Assembly: GCF_001422405.1 (NCBI RefSeq)
Contig: NZ_LMMV01000024.1
Span: 95,047 to 159,046, forward strand
Source of the DNA: Pseudorhodoferax sp. Leaf267
Lineage (GTDB): Bacteria > Pseudomonadota > Gammaproteobacteria > Burkholderiales > Burkholderiaceae_C
Length of the DNA stretch: 64,000 nt
Direction of reading: 5' to 3'
In this document: in pieces, positions 41,677 through 51,876 of the stretch
Layout: each line of letters opens with the position of its first letter
Position numbering within the stretch: position 1 is the stretch's first letter
The notes under the pieces: model-generated
Database searches by the model: none
Told to the model about the DNA's origin: nothing
Seen by the model: only the letters and a program-made list of their open reading frames with translations
Made by a program: the position numbers and the translations under genes

Positions 41677-44361
41677 TCAGCGGATCACGCCCAGCTTGCG
41701 CGCAATCGCCACCGCCTGCGTGCGGCTCTTGGCATCGAGCTTCATGTTGATGTTGCGCAGATGCGTGCGCACCGTGCTGTCCGAGACGAACAGCTTCTCG
41801 GCCATCGCGCTGTTCGAGTAGCCCTCGGCCAGCAACTGCAACACGCGGATCTCCTTGCGCGTGAGGGGCTCCTCGGTGCCGCCAGTCGCAGGCGCATCGG
41901 CCTCGGGCGCGGCCAGCGGGCCGGCGGCATGCAGCAGGCGCTGCAGGTATTCGGCCAGGATCGGGTCGCCGCGGCCGGCGGGTGCTTCCTGTGCGGCTGC
42001 GGCGTAGCGCTGCAGCAGCCGGCCCACGCCCGCGCCTTCGTCCAGGATCAAACGCATGAAGCCTTCCTGGCTGGCCGTCTGCAGCACCGCGCCGATCTCG
42101 GCCACGGCGGCCGTCAGGTCGCCCGCACGCTGCAGTGCCAGCGCGCGCAGCACCCTGAGCTTGAGCGCGCGGCGCTCGCGCGCGGCGGCGGTGGCGGCGT
42201 GCAGCTCGGCGTCCAGCACGGCAAGGGCAGCGCGCGGGTCGCCGAAGGCGATCTCCCAGCGCGCCTTGGCCAGGGCCAGGTAGTCCAGGTCGTGCGCGGG
42301 CAGGCGCTGGCGGCGCTCGCGTTCCCACAGCACGGGGTCGTCGGCGCGCAGCAGTTCGTCGCGCGCGGCCGGGCCGTTGCCCTGCAGCAGCAGCATGCGC
42401 GAGCGCTCCAGCTTGGCGCCGGCCACCACGCGCGGCAGCTGGCGCGCATGGCCCAGGTATTCGAGCTCGGTCAGCGCCTGCAGCGCCGCGTCGATGTCAC
42501 CCGCATGGAAGGCGATGCGCGAGCGCATCACGTGCGACAGGATCATGTGGTCGGGCAGGCCCACGTCGCGTGCCAGTGGCAGGTACACGTTGAGCAGGTG
42601 CTCGGCCTTGAGCATCTGGTTGGCCTCGTAGACCACGCCGGTGTACAGCACGCCGGCCCAGGCATTTCCGTGGCTGTGGTTGTAGGTGACGGCATGCGTG
42701 GAGTCCACCGCGATCCGAAAGCGCGCCGTGGCCTGGCGCAGCCGGCCGGCCTGCAGGTCCAGCATGCCCTCGCAGGACTCGGTGTACATGCGGTTGAAGG
42801 TGCGGTCGCCCTGGCCCTGCTGGCTGCGTGCGGCGTCCAGCAGGCGCTGCGAGGCGTGGCGGTCGCCCATCACCGACAGGATGTTGGCCATGGCGTTGAG
42901 CAGCGCGCCGTCGGCGAAGGCCAGGCCCGTGGGCAGGCGGGAGAGGCAGGCCCGGCCCGCCTCGTAGGCCTCGTCGTAGCGGTCCTGCATGGCCCACAGC
43001 AGCGGGTACAGCGTCTGGGCGCAGGCGCGTACCTCGGGGATGGGGCTGTTCACGCAGTCCGACGCCTCCAGGCGGCGCATGGCGTCCCAGGGGCCGTGCG
43101 TGAAGCACTCGGCCCACAGCGCGATGAGCTGCAGGAACGGGTGCTGGCGCAGCTGTGCGTCGGGGATGGCGGCGAACCAGCGCGCCAGCATGCGCATGCG
43201 GCCCTGCTCCAGGAAATGCTCGGCCCAGGTGTCGAGCAGGGTGAGCGCCAGCGGGTGGTCGCCGCCTTCGATGGCATGGTCGATGGCCGGCACGGGCCGG
43301 CCCTGGGCCTCGTACCAGCCCGAGGCGGCCAGGTGCAGCCGCGCCAGCTCGTCGGGCCGCTCGCGCGCCAGCTGCGCGCGCAGGAAGTCGGCGAACAGGC
43401 TGTGGTAGCGCCAGTGCGCCTCGCCGTCCCCCTGGCCGGCGATGGGCGTGAGGAACAGGTTGGAGGCGGCCAGCTGCTCCAGGATGGCAGCGCTGTCGCC
43501 ATGCGGGTGCAGTGCATGGCAGACCGAGGCATTGACCTGGCGCAGGATGCTGGTGCGCAGCAGGAAGTCGCGGATCGCGCCGGGCTGGTGCGCCAGCACG
43601 TCTTCGGCCAGGTATTCGGCGACGGCCCGGTCCGAGCCCGAGAAGCGCTCCACGAAATCGACCGCGACGCCGGGCCGCTCCAGCGCCATGGACGCCAGCC
43701 AGATCGCCGCCACCCAGCCCTCGGTCTTGCGGTGCAGCTGGTCCAGCCGCTCGGCCGACAGCGCAGGCATGGCGCGCTGGCCCAGGAAGGCGCCGGTCTC
43801 CTCCAGGCTGAAGCGCAGGCGGTCGGTGTCGATCTCCAGCAGCTGGCCGCGCGCGCGCAGCCGGCCCAGGCCCAGGTCGGGCAGGCTGCGCGAGCCGATC
43901 ACGAGCCGGCCGCCGCGCGGCATGTGCTCCACGATCTCGCGCACCAGGCCCAGCACGGCGGGCTCGTGCACCACCTCGAACTCGTCCAGGAACAAGGCGA
44001 AGGGCGCCTCGTGCGCGGCCAGTGCGGCCACGGCGTCGAACGGCGCGTTGCCGCGCGGGGCCTCCAGCCCCAGGCGCAGCACGGCCTCGCTCAGGCAGAT
44101 GACGAAGCGCGACATGTCGTTGTCGGCCCGGTCCAGCGTGAGCCAGGCCGTGGCCGTGCCCTGCGCGTCCAGGCGCTGCAGCGCCTGCGCCATGGCCGTG
44201 GTCTTGCCGAAGCCGGCCGGCGCGCGCACCAGCACCAGGCGCGCTGCCGTGCCGGCGATCGCGTCGCCGATGGCGGTGCGCAGCACCTGGGTGTGGGCCA
44301 CCGAGGGTGGGCTGAGCTTGGCTTCGAAGATGCGGGGGACGGTGGGCGACATCGCGGACAT
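41677..44361 (-). CDS. MalT-like LuxR-family ATP-dependent transcriptional regulator
   Basis: 894 residues; ATG with complement 44359-44361 (a second in-frame ATG three codons on). The N terminus has a STAND-type NTPase: RAPAGFGKTT with Walker A Lys53, ALFLDEFEVV as Walker B, and VIGSRSLPDLGLGRL. A long helical-repeat sensor region of about 450 residues follows. The last 65 residues are a LuxR helix-turn-helix: PLTRKEIRVLQLLAEGYSNS, AMAEKLFVSDSTVRTHLRNI, NMKLDAKSRTQAV. Such proteins oligomerise with ATP and an inducer and activate distant genes. It is divergent from tesB and convergent with the AI-2E-type gene, so its targets are not obvious from position. Confidence 0.92.
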   Translation of the reverse strand: MSAMSPTVPRIFEAKLSPPSVAHTQVLRTAIGDAIAGTAARLVLVRAPAGFGKTTAMAQALQRLDAQGTATAWLTLDRADNDMSRFVICLSEAVLRLGLEAPRGNAPFDAVAALAAHEAPFALFLDEFEVVHEPAVLGLVREIVEHMPRGGRLVIGSRSLPDLGLGRLRARGQLLEIDTDRLRFSLEETGAFLGQRAMPALSAERLDQLHRKTEGWVAAIWLASMALERPGVAVDFVERFSGSDRAVAEYLAEDVLAHQPGAIRDFLLRTSILRQVNASVCHALHPHGDSAAILEQLAASNLFLTPIAGQGDGEAHWRYHSLFADFLRAQLARERPDELARLHLAASGWYEAQGRPVPAIDHAIEGGDHPLALTLLDTWAEHFLEQGRMRMLARWFAAIPDAQLRQHPFLQLIALWAECFTHGPWDAMRRLEASDCVNSPIPEVRACAQTLYPLLWAMQDRYDEAYEAGRACLSRLPTGLAFADGALLNAMANILSVMGDRHASQRLLDAARSQQGQGDRTFNRMYTESCEGMLDLQAGRLRQATARFRIAVDSTHAVTYNHSHGNAWAGVLYTGVVYEANQMLKAEHLLNVYLPLARDVGLPDHMILSHVMRSRIAFHAGDIDAALQALTELEYLGHARQLPRVVAGAKLERSRMLLLQGNGPAARDELLRADDPVLWERERRQRLPAHDLDYLALAKARWEIAFGDPRAALAVLDAELHAATAAARERRALKLRVLRALALQRAGDLTAAVAEIGAVLQTASQEGFMRLILDEGAGVGRLLQRYAAAAQEAPAGRGDPILAEYLQRLLHAAGPLAAPEADAPATGGTEEPLTRKEIRVLQLLAEGYSNSAMAEKLFVSDSTVRTHLRNINMKLDAKSRTQAVAIARKLGVIR

Positions 44362-44479
44362 GGAGGGTCGGACGGGCTGCTACGGTGCGCAGGGGCGGCG
44401 AGAGTGTCGGCGGCAATCGGCCGAAGGCTTGTCTCCTGGGGCGCAGCCGGCATCGGGGTCGGGGGCGGTGCTGGTTGTA

Positions 44480-44495
44480 CCGTCGCTTCCGACGA
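44480..44495. promoter_or_regulatory. Acyl-CoA regulon palindrome, site 1 (tesB)
   Basis: CCGTCGCTTCCGACGA, matching TCGTC-N6-GACGA except for the first base. It stands 107 bases before tesB in the spacer divergent from the MalT-like gene. It is the weakest of five such sites in the window. Confidence 0.45.
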
Positions 44496-44602
44496 TCGGC
44501 GTGCCGGATTCTGCGGCTTAAACTGCCGCGCGTCGAACACGGCACCAGGGGCGGCCCCACCGCCCTGGCGCCCTTGCTTTTCTCGATGGAAGACCTGCCA
44601 GC

Positions 44603-45460
44603 ATGCACTTGAAGAACGACAGCGCCCAAGCGCCCGAGGTCCGCTCGAGCCGCCGCGAGGCGCTGCATGCGCTGGTCGAGCAACTCCGCCTGGAGCAGCT
44701 GGAGAAGAACCTGTTTCGCGGCACCAGCAGCGACATCGGTGCCCCGGCCGTGTTCGGCGGCCAGGTGCTGGGCCAGGCCCTGATGGCCGCGGCCCGCACG
44801 GTGGACGCGCATGCCGCGCATTCGCTGCACGGCTACTTCCTGCGCGCGGGTGACAAGAAGGCGCCCATCGTCTACGACGTGGAGCGCATCCGCGACGGCG
44901 GCAGCTTCACCACGCGCCGCGTGGTCGCCGTCCAGCATGGCGAGGCGATCTTCACGATGTCGGCCTCGTTCCACCGGCGCGAGGCCGGCGTGGAGCACCA
45001 GCGCGCGATGCCCGCCGTGCCCGGGCCCGACACGCTGCAGGAGCAGACGCACCAGCCGCTGTCGCTGCCGATCGATTTCCGCTTCGCCGACGGGCGCCCG
45101 CCGCTGGGCCGCTCGACCTGGGCGCCGGCGGCGCAGACCTGGCTGCGCACCGTGGACCGCCTGCCCGACGACCCGCTGCTGCACCAGGCCATGCTGGCCT
45201 ATGCCTCCGACTACAGCCTGCTGGGCGTGGCCATGCAGCCGCACGGCCTGGATTTCCGCAACCCCAAGGTGCAGGGCGTGAGCCTGGACCATGCCATGTG
45301 GTTCCACCGCGACTTCCGTTGCGACGACTGGCTGTTGTACGAAGCCGACTCGCCATCGGCTTACGGATCGCGGGGTTTTTGCCGCGGCAGCCTGTTCAGC
45401 CACGACGGGCAGCTGGTGGCATCGGTCGCGCAAGAGGGACTGGTGCGCGTGCGGGCCTGA
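44603..45460 (+). CDS. tesB: Acyl-CoA thioesterase II
   Basis: 285 residues, ATG at 44603. Double hot-dog TesB pattern: LEKNLFRGTSSDIGAPAVFG, GGQVLGQALMAAARTV, HSLHGYFLRAGD, RIRDGGSFTTRRV, MLAYASDYSLL with the catalytic Asp, and DHAMWFHRDFRCDDWLLYEA. It hydrolyses medium- and long-chain acyl-CoA to free acid and CoA. It is the first of a group of acyl-CoA genes that continues with the FadB-like gene, thiolase and hydratase, and a TCGTC-N6-GACGA-like palindrome lies in its promoter region. Confidence 0.93.
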   Translation: MHLKNDSAQAPEVRSSRREALHALVEQLRLEQLEKNLFRGTSSDIGAPAVFGGQVLGQALMAAARTVDAHAAHSLHGYFLRAGDKKAPIVYDVERIRDGGSFTTRRVVAVQHGEAIFTMSASFHRREAGVEHQRAMPAVPGPDTLQEQTHQPLSLPIDFRFADGRPPLGRSTWAPAAQTWLRTVDRLPDDPLLHQAMLAYASDYSLLGVAMQPHGLDFRNPKVQGVSLDHAMWFHRDFRCDDWLLYEADSPSAYGSRGFCRGSLFSHDGQLVASVAQEGLVRVRA

Positions 45461-45598
45461 GCACAAGGGCCCTAGCGCATTTGTGCGGGCGCAGCAAGAG
45501 CTGGTTGGCTGCGGCAGATGCGGGTGTGCAGTCAGCTTCCTCTCAGCTACAGTTCGCACCCGAATCGGCCCGCATCTGGCCCCAAATACCGAGGAACT

Positions 45599-46348
45599 AT
45601 GGACTTTTTGACTTCGCCCGCCTTCTGGATTGCGCTAGGGCAGATCATCATCATCGACATTCTGTTGGGTGGCGACAACGCCGTGGTGATCGCCCTGGCT
45701 TGCCGCAAGCTGCCGCCCGCCCAGCGCACCAAGGGCATCATCTGGGGCACGGCCGGTGCCATCGTGCTGCGTGTGATCCTGATCGCTTTCGCGATGACGC
45801 TGCTGGCCGTGCCGTTCCTCAAGTTCATCGGTGCCGTGCTGCTGGTGTGGATCGGTGTGAAGCTGCTGGCGCCCGACGAAGATGCCCATGGCGACATCCA
45901 GGGCAGCGACAAGCTGTTCGCGGCCATCAAGACCATCATCGTGGCCGACCTGGTGATGAGCGTGGACAACGTCATCGCCATCGCCGGCGCCGCGCAGAAC
46001 GCGGGCGAGCACTCGTTCCTGCTGGTCGTGCTGGGCCTGCTGATCTCCATCCCCATCATCGTCTGGGGCAGCCAACTGGTGATCAAGCTCATGGAGCGCT
46101 ACCCGCTGATCATCACGCTGGGCGGCATGCTGCTGGGCTGGATCGCCGGCGGCATGCTGGTCACCGACCCGGCCTTCGTGCACCCCGACAAGTGGCTGTT
46201 CATGCCCAAGCTGGGCACCATGGACGCCAACGGCCAGGCCGTGATCTCCAACACCCTGTACTGGACGGCCCACATTGCCGGCGCGCTGCTGGTGCTGGCT
46301 ATCGGCAAGGCCCTGGCTGCGCGCAAGGGTCCGGTGGCGCACCACTGA
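45599..46348 (+). CDS. TerC-family membrane protein
   Basis: 249 residues, ATG 45599 with GAGGAAC directly upstream, preferred to longer readings without a ribosome site. Seven to eight membrane segments carry the TerC motifs LLGGDNAVVIALA and VADLVMSVDNVIAIAGAA, whose acidic residues are thought to bind a cation. Other segments include LISIPIIVWGSQLVIKL and LGGMLLGWIAGGML. TerC relatives are linked to manganese export at membranes and to tellurite resistance. No yybP-ykoY-like leader is recognisable in the 138 bases upstream. The gene ends in a perfect terminator and is probably monocistronic. Confidence 0.92.
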   Translation: MDFLTSPAFWIALGQIIIIDILLGGDNAVVIALACRKLPPAQRTKGIIWGTAGAIVLRVILIAFAMTLLAVPFLKFIGAVLLVWIGVKLLAPDEDAHGDIQGSDKLFAAIKTIIVADLVMSVDNVIAIAGAAQNAGEHSFLLVVLGLLISIPIIVWGSQLVIKLMERYPLIITLGGMLLGWIAGGMLVTDPAFVHPDKWLFMPKLGTMDANGQAVISNTLYWTAHIAGALLVLAIGKALAARKGPVAHH

Positions 46349-46390
46349 GCGCGCTGCGCTTTGGCCGCCACGTGGGTGGCCATCTGGAAA

Positions 46391-46416
46391 GGCCGGTCTT
46401 TGGACCGGCCTTTTTT
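46391..46416. terminator. Rho-independent terminator after the TerC gene
   Basis: GGCCGGTC, TTTG, GACCGGCC (46391-46410): a perfect 8-bp stem with a four-base loop, followed by six T residues and preceded by AAA. It insulates the TerC gene from the FadB-like gene. Confidence 0.95.
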
Positions 46417-46449
46417 CGTGGCGCGGCCCAGCGCAGCGCCCCGCCGATT

Positions 46450-46465
46450 TCGTCTGTTCGGACGA
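46450..46465. promoter_or_regulatory. Acyl-CoA regulon palindrome, site 2 (FadB-like gene)
   Basis: TCGTCTGTTCGGACGA: 7-bp arms with one G-T mismatch around TT, 71 bases before the TTG start of the FadB-like gene. It shares the arms with the thiolase, hydratase and receptor promoters. Confidence 0.65.
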
Positions 46466-46536
46466 TGGCCGGCTCCTGCGGCCTTGCCTAGACTTTTCTC
46501 CACACCCGGCACTCCGCCGGCCATGAGGAGAGCCCC

Positions 46537-48684
46537 TTGTTCCAAGGCCACAGCATCCAGGTCCTGCCGCTGGCAGACGGCCTGGTCGAGTTGCGCTTCG
46601 ACCGCACCGGCGAGGCCATCAACAAGCTGGACGCGCGCACGGTCGATGAATTCCGCCAGGCGACGGCGCTGATCGCGGACGCGCCCGATGTGCGCGGCGT
46701 GCTCGTCACCAGCGCCAAGGACGTGTTCATCGTCGGCGCGGACATCACCGAGTTCGGCAGGAAGTTCCAGCAGAGCGCCGAGGCCATCGCCAGCGGCGTG
46801 CGCGCGAGCAACGACATGCTCAACCGCTTCGAGGACCTGGCCGTGCCCAGCGTGGTCGCCATCAACGGCTTTGCGCTCGGCGGCGGGCTGGAGTTGGCGC
46901 TGCTGGCGCCGCTGCGCGTGATGGCCGACACGGCCCAGGTCGGCGTGCCCGAGGTCAAGCTCGGCCTGTTCCCCGGCTTCGGCGGCACCGTGCGGCTGGC
47001 CCGCGTGGCGGGCCTGGCCACGGCGATCGAGTGGGTGGCCAGCGGCAAGCCCGCCAGGGCGCCGGGGGCACTGGCGGCCGGCGTGGTGGACGAGGTGGCG
47101 CCGCTGGCCGAGCTGCGCGAACGCGCGCTGGCGCTGCTGCAGCGCGCCGTGCGCGGCGAGGTGGACTGGCAGGGCGCGCAGATGCGCAAGCGCGCGGCCA
47201 CCGCGCTGTCGGCCGCCGAGGCCGGCGCCATCGCCGAGGCCGCACGCGCACCGCTGGCGCGCACGGCCAGGCACCAGCCGGCGGCTGTCACGGCCCTGGA
47301 GATGATGGCTGCGGGGGCCACGCGCGACCGGGCTGGCGCGCTGGACCTGGAATCCGCCGCCTTCGGCCGCGTGGCCAAGACGCAGGCCGCGGCCTCGCTG
47401 GTGCAGGCTTTCCTGAACGACCAGGCATTGAAGAAGCTCTACAAGCGCCATGCGCGCGCGGCCCGCCCCGTGCGGCAGGGCGCAGTTCTGGGGGCCGGCA
47501 CCATGGGCGGCGGCATCGCCGTGACCAGCGCGCTGCGCGGCACGCCCGTGCGCATGAAGGACATCGCCCAGGGCGCGCTCGACCTGGGCATGGCCGAGGC
47601 CGGCAAGCAGTTGGCCAGGCAGCTCAAGAGCGGCCGCCTCACGCCCGGGAAGGCCGAGGCCATCCGCGCCAGCATCCGGCCGCAGCTGGACGAGGCCGGC
47701 TTCGACGACGTGGATTGCGTGATCGAGGCCATCGTCGAGAACCTGGACGTCAAGCGCAAGGTGCTGGCCGCGCTCGAAGCGTCGGTGCGGGCCGATACGG
47801 TGATCGCATCCAACACCTCCAGCCTGCGCATCGACGACATCGCCCAGCCGCTGGCGCGGCCCGAAAACTTCGTCGGCATGCATTTCTTCAACCCCGTGCC
47901 CGTGATGCCGCTGGTCGAGGTGATCCAGGGCAGCCAGACCAGCGACGCGGCCGTGGCCACGGCCGTGGGCTACGCGCTGGCCATGGGCAAGACGCCCATC
48001 GTGGTGAAGGACGGCCCGGGCTTCGTGGTCAACCGCATCCTCACGCCGTATGTGAATGCCTTCGTGCAGCTGCTGGCCGATGGCGCCGACTTCGAGGCGG
48101 TGGACCGCGCGATGGAAGCCTTTGGCTGGCCCATGGGCCCGGCCTACCTGCAGGACGTGGTGGGCATGGATGTGGGCGCGCACGTGTTCGACGTGATCGC
48201 CGCCGGCTACCCGCAGCGCATCCGGCCCATCGCGCGCAACGCCATCGCGCTGATGGTGGCGCACCAGCGCTACGGCCAGAAGACCGGCGCGGGCTTCTAC
48301 CGCTACGAGAACGACCCTGCGGGCAAGCCGCGCAAGTCGGCCGACCCCGCTGCCCATGCGCTCGTCGCCACGCTGCAGCCGCAGGGCCGCCGCACGTTCA
48401 GCGACGCCGAGATCGTCGAACGCATGATGCTGCCCCTGCTGGTGGAGGCCGCGCACGCGCTGGAAGAGGGTGTGGTCGCCACGCCGGCCGAGCTCGACAT
48501 GGCGCTGCTGCTGGGCATCGGCTTCCCGGCCCATGCGGGCGGCGCGCTCAAGTACGCCGACTGGCTGGGCCTGCAGCATGTCGTCGCGCTCAGCGACAAG
48601 CACGCCGCGCTGGGCCCGGCCTACGTGGCCACGCCGCGCATGCGCGAGATGGCCGCCAGCGGCGAGCGCTACTACCCGCTCTGA
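46537..48684 (+). CDS. FadB/FadJ-like bifunctional enoyl-CoA hydratase/3-hydroxyacyl-CoA dehydrogenase
   Basis: 715 residues from TTG, chosen because GAGGAG lies at good spacing; the nearby ATG at 46523 is out of frame. Residues 10-190 are the crotonase domain: VLVTSAKDVFIVGADITEF, AINGFALGGGLELALLAPLR and PEVKLGLFPGFGGTVRLARV, with the two Glu positions of active hydratases. Residues 310-490 are the NAD domain: GAVLGAGTMGGGIAVTSALR, VIASNTSSLRIDDIAQ, FVGMHFFNPVPVMPLVEVI. The C-terminal dehydrogenase domains follow. It performs two consecutive steps of fatty-acid beta-oxidation. A palindrome shared with other acyl-CoA genes precedes it, and an SDR gene follows after 37 bases. Confidence 0.94.
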   Translation: MFQGHSIQVLPLADGLVELRFDRTGEAINKLDARTVDEFRQATALIADAPDVRGVLVTSAKDVFIVGADITEFGRKFQQSAEAIASGVRASNDMLNRFEDLAVPSVVAINGFALGGGLELALLAPLRVMADTAQVGVPEVKLGLFPGFGGTVRLARVAGLATAIEWVASGKPARAPGALAAGVVDEVAPLAELRERALALLQRAVRGEVDWQGAQMRKRAATALSAAEAGAIAEAARAPLARTARHQPAAVTALEMMAAGATRDRAGALDLESAAFGRVAKTQAAASLVQAFLNDQALKKLYKRHARAARPVRQGAVLGAGTMGGGIAVTSALRGTPVRMKDIAQGALDLGMAEAGKQLARQLKSGRLTPGKAEAIRASIRPQLDEAGFDDVDCVIEAIVENLDVKRKVLAALEASVRADTVIASNTSSLRIDDIAQPLARPENFVGMHFFNPVPVMPLVEVIQGSQTSDAAVATAVGYALAMGKTPIVVKDGPGFVVNRILTPYVNAFVQLLADGADFEAVDRAMEAFGWPMGPAYLQDVVGMDVGAHVFDVIAAGYPQRIRPIARNAIALMVAHQRYGQKTGAGFYRYENDPAGKPRKSADPAAHALVATLQPQGRRTFSDAEIVERMMLPLLVEAAHALEEGVVATPAELDMALLLGIGFPAHAGGALKYADWLGLQHVVALSDKHAALGPAYVATPRMREMAASGERYYPL

Positions 48685-48721
48685 TTTCCCCACCCCTCAT
48701 CACCCCCCAGAGAGAGATTCC

Positions 48722-49516
<795 letters not shown>

Positions 49517-49546
49517 TGCGCCAGGCCCGGGCCACCGTCCAACGGG

Positions 49547-50224
49547 TCAGCGGCGCCCGCTCAGCAGCGTCAAGGCAAAGGCAATGCCGGCTGCCGCGGC
49601 GATGGTGCCGAGCGGGTGCTCGGCTGCCGAACGCCTGACCTGCACCAGCGCCTGGGCACCGGCCTTGTGCACCAGGCCCGCCGCGGCCTGGGCATCGGCG
49701 CGCAGGCGTGACGATGCCTCGTCGGCCAGGTCGCCGGCCGCGCTGCGCAGGGCTTTGGCGGTGTCGGCCACGGCGTGCTGCGAGTCCTTGGCGATGCGCT
49801 GGCGCGAGTGCCAGAGCGTGGCGGCTTCCTGCAAGGCCTGCTCGAGGCCTGACCGCTCCTTCACCTCCTGCGCTGCCTGCGTCACGGCCGCCGCCTGGGT
49901 CGCGCGATCGGCCGTGGCCAGCTGCACCAGCGCCGCCAGCCAGGGCATGCTCGGGCGGCGCACGCGCTCGGCGCGCACGCGCGGGGGCCGCTGGGCCTGC
50001 ACCCGGGGCGGGCGGCTCGACAGCACCAGGGCGCCTTGCGTCACGATCGATCCCGCGACCAGCGCCAGCACGGCAGCGCTCATCGGGTTGTCTCTGATCC
50101 ACACGCGGGCCCGGTGCTCCAGGCTGGGAGCGGGTGGCGCCGGGACGCGTGGCACGCCCGCGCCGGGCACTGCCGTTTGCGATGGAGGGAGGTCGGTGGT
50201 GGAGGGGGGAGCGGTGTAGGCCAT
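49547..50224 (-). CDS. Membrane protein with a DUF883 (ElaB/YqjD)-like C terminus
   Basis: 225 residues, ATG with complement 50222-50224. A Pro-rich N terminus precedes a membrane segment (PMSAAVLALVAGSIVTQGAL). The middle is a long Ala/Gln-rich helix with heptad character. The end RRSAAEHPLGTIAAAAGIAF followed by ALTLLSGRR closely resembles the tail anchor of DUF883 proteins such as ElaB and YqjD, which bind ribosomes to the membrane in stationary phase. The extra N-terminal membrane segment is not usual for that family. It is convergent with the SDR gene and lies downstream of the M20 gene. Confidence 0.7.
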   Translation of the reverse strand: MAYTAPPSTTDLPPSQTAVPGAGVPRVPAPPAPSLEHRARVWIRDNPMSAAVLALVAGSIVTQGALVLSSRPPRVQAQRPPRVRAERVRRPSMPWLAALVQLATADRATQAAAVTQAAQEVKERSGLEQALQEAATLWHSRQRIAKDSQHAVADTAKALRSAAGDLADEASSRLRADAQAAAGLVHKAGAQALVQVRRSAAEHPLGTIAAAAGIAFALTLLSGRR

Positions 50225-50305
50225 GCGAAACCATACCGCGCCGCGTGGCTGCCGGCAGTCAGATAAAACGCCGAGTGCCGGCTCGCAGGCCCTGCCCGTC
50301 GCCCG

Positions 50306-51841
50306 TCAGAAGGGCCGCGTGATCAGGCTGTAGATGGTGCGGATGCCGTCCACGTAATTGCCCATGCGCATGTTCTCGTTGCTTGCATGCTGGTTGTTGT
50401 CGGCGTTGACCAGCGGCACGATGGCGAACGGCACGCGCAGGGCTTCCACGATCTGCGCCGTGGGCACGGTGCCGCCCATCATGCGGATCCGCACCGGCTC
50501 TGGCTGCGTGCCGAAGGCCGCCACCATCGCCTGGTAGGCCCACTGGCCGACGGCCGAGTCGATCGGGGTGCCGGCGGCGTTGCCACCTTCGCTCTGGTAG
50601 CTGAAGGTCGCGAGCTTCTCGTACCGGCTGCGGTCCTCGTCGGTCGGCGCGCCCGGCACCAGGTGGTAGCCCTGGGCCTGGATGTGGGCTTCGATGAGCT
50701 TGCCGAGGTATTTGGCGTCGGAGTCCGGCGTGGTGCGCAGGTCGAGCTCGGCCACCGCGGTGTCGGGCACGATGTTGGCCACCTTGTCGCCCACGGCGGC
50801 CGACGCCATGCCCCGCACGTTCAGCGACGGGTACTGCATGGCCTCCTGGTAGTTGGCGCCCACCCGGTCGGGCTTGGCGATACCCAGGCGCCGCTGCAAG
50901 GCGGCTTCGTCGTCGGGCACGGCCGCCATGATCTTGCGTTCGGCGTCGCCGAGCTTGACCTGGTCGTAGTAGCCGCGCACCGTGACGCGGCCCTGCTCGT
51001 CCTTCATCGAGGCCAGCAGCGTGGCCAGGCGCTGGGCCGGGTTGGGCGAGTAATTGCCGTAGTGGCCGCTGTGCAGCGGCACCTTGGCGCCATACACCGT
51101 GAGCATGGCCTTGGCCGCGCCACGGTTGCCGAAGACCAGCGTGGGGCGGTTGGTGGCATGCATGGGCCCATCGTGGATGACGATGGCATCGGCGCGCAGC
51201 AGATCTCGGTGCGCCGCCATCACCTTGCCGATCGAGGGCGAGCCCTTCTCTTCCTCGCTGTCGAGCACGACCTTGACGTTGACACCCAGTGCGGCGCCGT
51301 TGGCCTTGAGCGCGTCGATGGCGGCCAGGAACATCATGATCGGCGCCTTGTCGTCCGCCGAAGAGCGGCCGAACACGCGCCATTCCGGGTCCACCGGGCC
51401 GCTGAACAGCGGCGCCGCGTCGATCTCTTCCCAGCCGCCCTGGGCCGTGCGTCGCTTGAGCACCGGTACCCACGGGCTCTTCTGCGCCCACTGCGCGGGG
51501 ATCACGGGCTGGCCGTCCAGGTGCATGTAGAACAGGATGGTCTTGCGTTGCGGATCGGCGCCAGGCAGTTCGGCGAACAGCATGGGCTTGCCGTCGTTGG
51601 GCAGTTGCTGCGTGGTGAAGCCGCGCTTCTTGAAGGATGCCTCCAGGAACTCGACGTTCTTGCGCACGTCGGCCGGCACGATCGCGTCGTTGGGCAGCGC
51701 CAGCAGGTCGAAATACTCGCGGTAGCTGGCCTGTGCATGCTGGGCCGCCGCGGCAGGGGACAGCTCGGCGGCGTTGGCGGTGAATGCGGCGACCAGGGCG
51801 ACGCCTGCGGCCAGGGAGAGAAGGGGGCGGAGAGTGTTCAT
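50306..51841 (-). CDS. Exported M20-family metallopeptidase (carnosinase-type)
   Basis: 511 residues, ATG with complement 51839-51841. A signal peptide ends near AAFTANAAELS. Metal-site motifs of the M20 dipeptidase branch appear in order: FYMHLDGQPV, GRSSADDKAPIMMFLAAIDA with the bridging Asp, VVLDSEEEKGSPS with the catalytic Glu pair, then VPLHSGHYG in the dimerisation domain, and a late His in NNQHASNENM. It should cleave dipeptides or similar amides in the periplasm with two zinc ions. It lies 35 bases downstream of the thioredoxin-fold isomerase gene and may belong to the same minus-strand operon as thiolase. Confidence 0.9.
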   Translation of the reverse strand: MNTLRPLLSLAAGVALVAAFTANAAELSPAAAAQHAQASYREYFDLLALPNDAIVPADVRKNVEFLEASFKKRGFTTQQLPNDGKPMLFAELPGADPQRKTILFYMHLDGQPVIPAQWAQKSPWVPVLKRRTAQGGWEEIDAAPLFSGPVDPEWRVFGRSSADDKAPIMMFLAAIDALKANGAALGVNVKVVLDSEEEKGSPSIGKVMAAHRDLLRADAIVIHDGPMHATNRPTLVFGNRGAAKAMLTVYGAKVPLHSGHYGNYSPNPAQRLATLLASMKDEQGRVTVRGYYDQVKLGDAERKIMAAVPDDEAALQRRLGIAKPDRVGANYQEAMQYPSLNVRGMASAAVGDKVANIVPDTAVAELDLRTTPDSDAKYLGKLIEAHIQAQGYHLVPGAPTDEDRSRYEKLATFSYQSEGGNAAGTPIDSAVGQWAYQAMVAAFGTQPEPVRIRMMGGTVPTAQIVEALRVPFAIVPLVNADNNQHASNENMRMGNYVDGIRTIYSLITRPF

Positions 51842-51876
51842 GCCCTGGACGATACGCCGTTGCTGCGCCGGCAGCG

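Noticed and set aside
38981-42328. A 1115-codon open frame on the minus strand
   Set aside because: It lies antisense to the clearly real AI-2E-type gene, encodes His/Gln/Arg-rich sequence without domains, and is a by-product of high G+C. The same holds for the open frame at 40837-44853 on the plus strand opposite the MalT-like gene.
45461-45598. Manganese (yybP-ykoY) riboswitch before the TerC gene
   Set aside because: TerC genes often have one, but I could not find the conserved GGGGAGUAG-type element or its paired stems here.
46523-46537. ATG at 46523 as start of the FadB-like gene
   Set aside because: It is out of frame with the conserved protein and overlaps the Shine-Dalgarno sequence; the TTG at 46537 fits.
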